A stretch of DNA of 64,000 nucleotides, from positions 1,302,001-1,366,000 of the forward strand of contig JANUWF010003366.1 of the NCBI GenBank assembly GCA_026120185.1. The letters are read 5' to 3'. The notes beneath the pieces are model-generated. The model was given only the letters and a program-made list of their open reading frames with translations, had not been told where the DNA came from and searched no databases. Shown one piece after another: positions 58,155 through 64,000 of this stretch (the first letter of the stretch is position 1; every line of letters begins with the position of its first letter). A program made the translations under genes and the position numbers. This DNA is from Voacanga thouarsii. Its lineage: Eukaryota > Streptophyta > Magnoliopsida > Gentianales > Apocynaceae.

Positions 58155-58495
58155 CACTACAAGAAAATTGGTCTTTAGTGACAAAACTGCTCCATCGCTA
58201 AAAGTCTAAATTTCCTCGCTAAAGCTCGCTAAAGACCTTTAGCAACAAAACTAAATTCCTCGCTATTTCCTCACTGAAGCATCGTTGCCAAAAGGTTATG
58301 GCAAGTTTTGTCACTAAAGCTATCACTTTTAGCTATGAAAACTATTGTCCCAAAAACTAAACCATTTTGGTGCCAAAAGTTATCATTTTGTGGCTAGTGA
58401 TGATTTTTCACGACAAAAAGTTTCATCGCTTATAATATTATTTTATTTGAGAAATTAAATATAATAGTAGGAAAATATTTTTATTTTCGTGACAA
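58155..58495 (+). mobile_element. CACTA transposon 5' terminal fragment
   Basis: Starts CACTACAAGAAAATTGG, the commonest plant CACTA terminus, inside the copia RT. It is followed by short direct and inverted words around TTTAGYRACAAAA and CTCGCTAAAG (58180-58460), a subterminal array. The other end is missing and the sequence runs into a TA-rich tract. The terminus differs from both other CACTA ends in the window. Confidence 0.75.
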
Positions 58496-58499
58496 AAGT

Positions 58500-58642
58500 T
58501 TTTATATATATATATACAATAAATACACATACATACATATATATATATACACAACACGTAATATATATATATATATATATATATACACACCCATATATAC
58601 ATATATATATACATAATATATATATTTGTGTATATATATATA
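58500..58642. repeat. TA-rich compound microsatellite tract
   Basis: Alternating TA runs broken by short CA/TG steps, between the CACTA fragment and the LTR of element F. Confidence 0.9.
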
Positions 58643-59988
58643 TTTGGGCCTAAATATACCTATATTTTCCTAGCTATTTGGGCTAATTTTATGATGTTTT
58701 TTATTCAATAGCTAGTCAATACACTTACAATTTGACATTTTACCTGTAGAAAGGTTTTTCTTTGATTTTATGTAGAAAATGGAGAATTTGAAGATCAATT
58801 ACTCAAATTCCAATGCTGAACTAGTCCCTACTTAGGCAGTTGAACCAACCCTGGCTCAATTCTGGAAAAATATGGCAAAATAGGGGGAAAGCAGAGTAAA
58901 TCGAGAGAACTAGAACCGACCTAGTACCGACCTAGTTCGTATTTCATGGCAGTGGCAGCCCAATTTTGAGCAGAATTGGAAGTTTCTCAATAAGTCTTTT
59001 AGTCACTGACTTGTACATGACCCAGAACTTCTAGGGAACTATTTTGGCAACTTATAAAGCTATAAATATGCAGGAAATACAAGGAAGAATGGGGGGATTT
59101 CATGGATCAAAATAAAAAATCATTCTTTCATGGGGGAATTCATCAGAATAGAAGCATTGTTTCAAGAGAGTTTTCAAGGGAGAAAGAAATGGGCTTATCT
59201 ATAAGTTCTTTCTTAACCTTTTCTTTTTCTTGGACAATGATGAGATCAATGTTTTTATTGTATTTGGATGTTATTTTTGGGGTTTATGATGTTGAATTAA
59301 TTTAGTTCTTGTGTCAATGGATTATTATTCTTGGTATTTGATTACTTATTTTTATTAAAGAATTGGTGTAATTAGATATTTCTTCTAATTTAACTTCGGA
59401 AAGATGTTAGGACTTGGTTTTAGTTTCAATTAATTGATTTTGTGTGTGTTGTTTCTTAATGGACTTAGGAAAGAAAGTTAAGTATAAAAGACTTGAGTAA
59501 TCGAAGATTAGTTCATTTTGCCTAAAGTTTTGGGTCATTGGCTAATTTCATATTTTAAATCGCCTAGAGCATAAAGATATTGATTGAGGAATAAGTTTCA
59601 TGCATATTTTTTACTGTTTAGTGAGATTAGGAAATCTACTAAATTGGCTAGAGATATAGTGAGTCCATGGCTTGGGAAAGAATTGGATTCTATATGTTTC
59701 CTTCATGATGCTAAGGTAGTGATTAATTGTGATAATTACTAGTAATTCATTGCTATGCCTTCAAGATTCCTATCTAAATACATGTTTTTCTCTACTTAGG
59801 TTTTATGTATATCTTGGTCTTTATTCTTATTTTTCTTTTTCTTCTTTCATCATTTTAATTGGTAGGTTAAACAATGTATGAAAAATAATTAATAGTAGTT
59901 GTTCCTTGAGGATTGATAATTGCTAATTTCCTATATTATGCTTTTTGATGAATGCACTTGCTCATATGTTTTACATATTCTAGTATCA
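58643..59988 (+). repeat. 5' LTR of element F
   Basis: Similar block order to the D LTR: a GGCCTAAATATACC start, GCTAGTCAATACACTTAC, GCTATAAATA near 59066, and CTTGCTCATATG near the end. The exact start is blurred by the TA tract. It seems to end TAGTATCA at 59988. Confidence 0.6.
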
Positions 59989-59994
59989 CTAGAC

Positions 59995-61128
59995 CAGCAA
60001 TAGAAGCCAATAACTTTGAGAGATAAGCCAACATTATCCAAATAATTGAAAACATGGTTTAATTTGATGGGTTACCTGATGAAGACCTTAATGTCCACCT
60101 TGCTAGTTTTCTGGAGATCTGCGATACTTTTAAGATGAATGGTATGTCGGAAAATGCTATTAAACTGAGACTGTTTCTTTTTTCCCTTAGGGATAGATCT
60201 AAATCTTGGTTAAAATATTTGCCAGTAGAATCTATCACCACTTAGACTGGGCTAGTTGAAAAATTCTTGGCCAAATACTTTCCTCCAACAGTTGCCTTAG
60301 AACTCACATTTTTGCCTTCCAACAGTTGGAATCCAAGAGTTCTTATGAGTGTTAGGAAAGATGGAATGAGATGCTTAGAAAGTGTCCACACCATGGGTTT
60401 GAATTGGGAATGCAAAGGCAAATTTTTAATAATGGATTGAACTTTGCCTCAAAATAGTTAATTGATACATTAGCTAGAGGTACAACAAGTTCTAAGAAAT
60501 TAGAGGAGTTATAAGACTTGATTGATAATATTTCCATGAATAATTACTCATGGGGCAATCCAAGACCTAGGGCTCGTGTTCAAGGAGTTCACAAAATGTT
60601 GATGCTATAGCCGCCTTGGAAGCTAAGGTTGAGGCACTCACACAAAAAATAGAGGAAATGTTGGCCCCTTCTCAAGGGCAAGTTATGAATATAAGTTGTG
60701 ATATGGGTTCATCTCAAGAGTCCTTAGAGTAAGATGCTTTTATGGGGAATGAGAGACAAGGTAATAATCCTTATAGTGCCACTTATAACCCCAGTTGGAG
60801 GAATCAACCTAATTTTCTTCGACCAATCAAAACCAAATGAGGCAAAACCCCTCGAGCTTTAGTGGAAACCAAAGGACTCAACCTTCTCTACCTTAAAATG
60901 CACCACCACTAAAGCTATTATAGGAGGAATTGGTTAACAAAATGGTAAGCTCAATAGAGGCCCATTTCCAAGGAATTGATGCAATAACCTGTAATTTGAG
61001 GCTTCAATGCACAACTTGGAGAATCAAATCGGTCAATTGGTAAAGATTCTTGGAGATCGTCAAGCTGGATCTCTACCTAAAAATACGGAGAACAACCCAC
61101 GAGACGAAGATCGTGGGAAAAGATGAAG
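59995..61128 (+). pseudogene. Athila-type gag of element F
   Basis: Broken plus-strand gag. Clear blocks: LASFLEICDTFKMNGMSENA, then LRLFLFSLRDRSKSWLKYLP and GLVEKFLAKYFPP (60070-60300); CPHHGFELGMQRQIFNNGLN and ARGTTSSKKLEEL, then NISMNNYSWGNP (60380-60560); YSATYNPSWRNQPNF (60780-60820); and ASMHNLENQIGQLVKILGDR to a TGA near 61128. These match Athila gag, which has FLEICDTLKMNGV, LRLFPFSLRDKA, CPHHGIP and LENQVGQLA words. Stops and at least three frameshifts make it non-functional. The C-terminal end looks natural and is not followed by protease or RT. Confidence 0.8.
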
Positions 61129-62240
61129 TTTAATTGCTTTCATATTTTACTTTAGGACAATCTTTAATTTTATTTACCTTAGACTATTTTTACTCATTTT
61201 AATTTTGTTGAACACATGCATTGATTTTTTTCATAATTGATTATTTCTATGTGTCTTTTATTAGTTAAAATAAAAAAAATTACTTTTGAGACAACAGAAC
61301 TAACCAGGTGCCAGTCCAAGGAATTGGGCCCGGTGCCAGTCGGTTTGGGAGTTTTGGGTCAATTTTCCAGACCTGACCAGGCACCAATCCAAGCGCATGT
61401 CAGGACCGTAGCCATAAAGAATCGAATCAGCTCTTTTATTTTCAAAATTTCCCCTCTCCCTCGACTTTTCTCTCACACCCATTGCCAGTTCTTCACACCC
61501 AACCATCACTAGCTTGATTTTAACCGCCAAAACCACCTTCTTAACATCAAATCTTGATTTTTTTTTTTTTTCATTGAATCTACACATTCACACCTTTTAT
61601 AAAAAATCCGTCTTCCAAATACCTCCTAAAAGTGTAAGTTTTCTTCAAAGAAATTACATAAAGTGCTTGCCCATGAATTGAAGAACAAAGGGGTATGATT
61701 TTTCTTTCATTCTTACGATTCAATTTTTGTCATGGAATTTTTTATATTTATGCTCTAGTTTTGGCCGAAATTCCATTGAGTTGTTGATTTGATTGGGATA
61801 AGTTAAGTTCATAAATTCATTACGAATGGAATGGCTTGACTTTAATGTTTAGGGAAGTATTTCATTGATCATAATTCATGTGTTGATATTCTTGTGGCTA
61901 TTTTGGCATTTTTTTTTTTTATGAATATTGCAATTCTTCTTGTCATGTGGAATTCTTCATGTTAAAAGATAATATGCTTTCGATGATCTTTTGTACAATA
62001 TTATGGAATCGTATGGCTCATGATATGAATAAATGCTAGAAGGCTATCGTAATGATCTTATTCCACATTGTTGGCATTTGACCTTCTTGTATGGGGAACT
62101 CATGTTAATATTGTATTTGGATTATGAACTTATGTTTTCTTTACAGGCATTTTGAGGATTTGTGGGATTTACATTGGTGTTGAGGATTATGGAGTTATAT
62201 GTGAATTGTGGGTTGTGGAATGGATTAGAGTAGTAGTGTC
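61129..62240 (+). other. non-coding middle of element F
   Basis: About 1.1 kb without a gene between gag and the second ORF. At 61295-61395 there are several CCAGGTGCCAGTCC, CCGGTGCCAGTCGG and CCAGGCACC words, like the GC-rich modules in the D and E LTRs. A pyrimidine-rich stretch with CCCCTCTCCCTCGAC lies at 61450-61480. This could be an internal promoter or leader for the second ORF (inference). Confidence 0.5.
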
Positions 62241-63125
62241 ATGTCTACACAATGAGGGATGGGTACTCGTTCTAAAAGGTCTAGGGTCTCATCTTCAGCT
62301 ACCCTTTCCTACATAGCCTACCTAGTTTCTTGAGTCTACTTGCCAAATTTGGTATCAAATCCATGGCAATAACAAAAATCATAGTGGAAAAAACTTTTAA
62401 GCCATCTCTTGATAATTCTCTTCAGTTGTCTACTATGTTTAGAAGGCTAGGAGGGAAACTATTATCAGATTGCAGGGGATGTACTGTCTAGTGTTAGTTA
62501 AAGAATTATATGTCAATATTTAGGAGAAGAAAAAAAACAACTTAGAGACTATTTCTACCATGGTCAAGGAGGCCCCTATTAAGCTTGATAGAACTAGGCT
62601 AGCCACCATTTTGAATGTGAACAATGAATGCCCCTGGATATCAGTCGACCAGCATAATCAAAGGATTGTCTCTGATCCTTAGTGGAACTTTACCACTACC
62701 CATCAGGGATTAGGTATGCATAGGAGGGGACCTGCTACTTCACCTAGTTATTTCTCTAATAATTACTTTTAGGCCCAATTGAGAGCCCTAGTCTACATAT
62801 TTGTGTTTAATGTCATTCCTAAAGCTAATGGGTTTAATAAGACTAGAATCATTGATGTTTATATCCTATCTCAGATGCTGGGTAGTTGGCTTATTCCTCT
62901 AACTCCTTTGATTATCCAGTTTATGAGAGATGTGGTATATTCTCACCATACTACCAAGGCCTTTATCTTTCACTTGGTGATTATGTGCATTTTTTAGGCA
63001 TTTGGGGTGAGTTGTGAGGTTGAGCTGATAAAGACCATCACAGCACATGATCTAGTGACTGAGCATATCTTAGTACAATGTGGTTACAAGTACAATGCGA
63101 GAGAACGTCGATAGATGAGACCCTT
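62241..63125 (+). pseudogene. second ORF of element F, 'putative plant transposon protein' type
   Basis: Starts MSTQ at 62241 and parallels the element D copy: FKPSLDNSLQLSTMF, then ETISTMVKEAPIKLDRTRLA, RIIDVYILSQMLGSW, and FMRDVVYSHHTTKAFIFHLV. It is truncated at 63125 by an LTR. Stops are mostly TAG, and several face CAG or CAA in element D (for example the stop in SDP-stop-WNF faces PQW in D). Function unknown. Confidence 0.65.
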
Positions 63126-64000
63126 TGTAACACCCTACTACCTATATATCCCAAAAGGGACGGGGATGTCACTTCGTCCTTAGGACAAAGGGTCTTTATA
63201 ACTAGGTAATAGAAAAATAGAAGGAAATAATCTAATGTTAAAACATTTTACAATCTAAAACAATACTTGTACAAGTCTCAAAACAAATAAAAGATAGATA
63301 AAATCTCTCGAGAAATAAATACAATCAAAATGAATCTTTCAAACATAAGGCAACATGAAATAATAAACCTTCAAAGTAGGATCAACCTGAAAATATGACT
63401 TAAAAGGGTGGTGAAAATATTTTTCAAAAGTCTTGTGTATGCTCATAACAATTTAAGAAAACATTTCATGTATGAAAATTTTAAACAAGTCACAATGAAA
63501 AGTTTGCAAGTCCCGAAATTCATTTTTAAATATTGAGTAGTATTTTATCAGCATTTGCAAAATAAAATTGTACAACTTGTAAAGAAATAAACCACTCAAA
63601 TAAAGTTGACTACAAAACCCTGCATCATAGTCATGGTCATGAAACCCTGCATCATGACCATGTACCCTGAAACCCTGCATCACAATACAAGTGGGTAATC
63701 AGCTCACTGGGTGAGATACTCCTCTATCTCTACACCTTAACTTACCAGTTGTCCATTCTGGTGAAAAATAGTCCACATGGACTGAGTTGCTAGCACAGAT
63801 TGACTTGACCAACTAGAACTGATGCCTTGTCCAGTCAGAGCATGTCTCTTAGAGGTAGCCACCTACTGAGAGTCTCACCCTGACCCTTCAAAAACTAGTC
63901 CTAGTAGTCTACCCTTATTAAGTACTCAACGTTGCATTTGTCTCACTTGGGAGAAATTCAACAAAGTGCATTACCTTGAAATTGCAATTATGGTTCTGAA
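63126..64000 (-). repeat. chromovirus LTR, partial (runs off window)
   Basis: Starts TGTAACACCCTACTACC, followed by GGGGATGTCACTTCGTCC and AAAGGGTCTTTATAA, like LTRs C and H. The later block GAGATACTCCTCTATCTC, ACCAGTTGTCCATTCTGG and CCTAGTAGTCTACCCTTATT parallels 13180-13400 in LTR C. A short AACCCTGCATCA direct repeat occurs three times at 63615-63685. The strand is inferred from LTR C. Confidence 0.75.

Larger units (their letters stand above)
58643..63125 (+). mobile_element. element F: pol-less Athila-type retrotransposon with gag and second ORF
   Basis: LTR (58643-59988), Athila-type gag (59995-61128), a non-coding middle with GC-rich palindromic modules, and a second ORF of the same type as in element D (62241-63125). 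It is cut at 63126 by a chromovirus LTR. No protease, RT or integrase lies between gag and the second ORF. Its primer site is lost at the LTR-gag junction. Confidence 0.75.

Noticed and set aside
61237..61587. Opposing frames of 91 and 95 codons
   Set aside because: They lie in the non-coding middle of element F; no family match, and they overlap on opposite strands.
1..64000. CRISPR array, bacterial operon, or organelle DNA
   Set aside because: No regularly spaced repeat with unique spacers (the 25-bp array has no spacers), no ribosome binding sites or operons, and no chloroplast or mitochondrial genes were recognised.

Overview
The window looks like nuclear DNA of a flowering plant, probably from a repeat-rich chromosome arm. 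The evidence is a high A+T content, long (TA)n arrays, and remains of nearly every main plant transposon class: Ty3/gypsy chromovirus-type and Athila/Tat-type elements, Ty1/copia, a LINE, CACTA, a hAT-like end and Stowaway. No convincing host gene was found, and no tRNA, rRNA or CRISPR. All recognisable coding sequence belongs to mobile elements and is broken. The species cannot be named from this sequence. Names such as D, C, A, E, F and J are local labels for this report. Positions 1-9766: AT-rich DNA with microsatellites, a hAT-like end (1671-1874), a CACTA end (1900-2474), a possible MITE (3266-3607), a 5'-truncated minus-strand LINE (5249-7723) carrying a Stowaway MITE (6400-6678), then LTR debris ending in a worn Athila-type primer binding site (about 9441). 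Positions 9767-48280 form a nested stack. Element D (plus strand, Athila/Tat-type) has its 5' LTR at 9767-11073, a second-ORF pseudogene at 17151-18403 and a 3' LTR from 19802. Element C (chromovirus-type, minus strand) sits inside D, keeping its 5' LTR (12442-17018), a leader ORF and half of gag. A 12.7-kb CACTA transposon (20575-33321) splits D's 3' LTR, and its TNP2-like transposase gene is itself split by a solo LTR (25978-29370, duplication AAAAT). Element A (chromovirus-type, minus strand, 33352-48280) lies 30 bases past the CACTA end and carries a related solo LTR in its reverse transcriptase (38852-42844, duplication ACGTG). Positions 48281-58154: a truncated Athila-type LTR on the minus strand, then a minus-strand retroelement J (gag start near 49771, LTR 56458-57494) whose leader is interrupted by a complete but pol-less Athila-type element E (49912-55651), then a copia reverse-transcriptase fragment. 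Positions 58155-64000: a CACTA 5' end, a TA-rich tract, element F (same broad family as D: LTR, Athila-type gag, second ORF, no pol) and finally a chromovirus LTR that runs off the window. The most interesting points are: a two-ORF non-autonomous Athila-type family without pol; a tRNA-like A-box/B-box module at matching positions in two chromovirus LTRs; an acidic leader ORF ahead of gag in two chromovirus elements; TAG-biased decay of the second ORF, as expected from CHG methylation; a possible second polypurine tract; and a 25-bp minisatellite grown inside one solo LTR.
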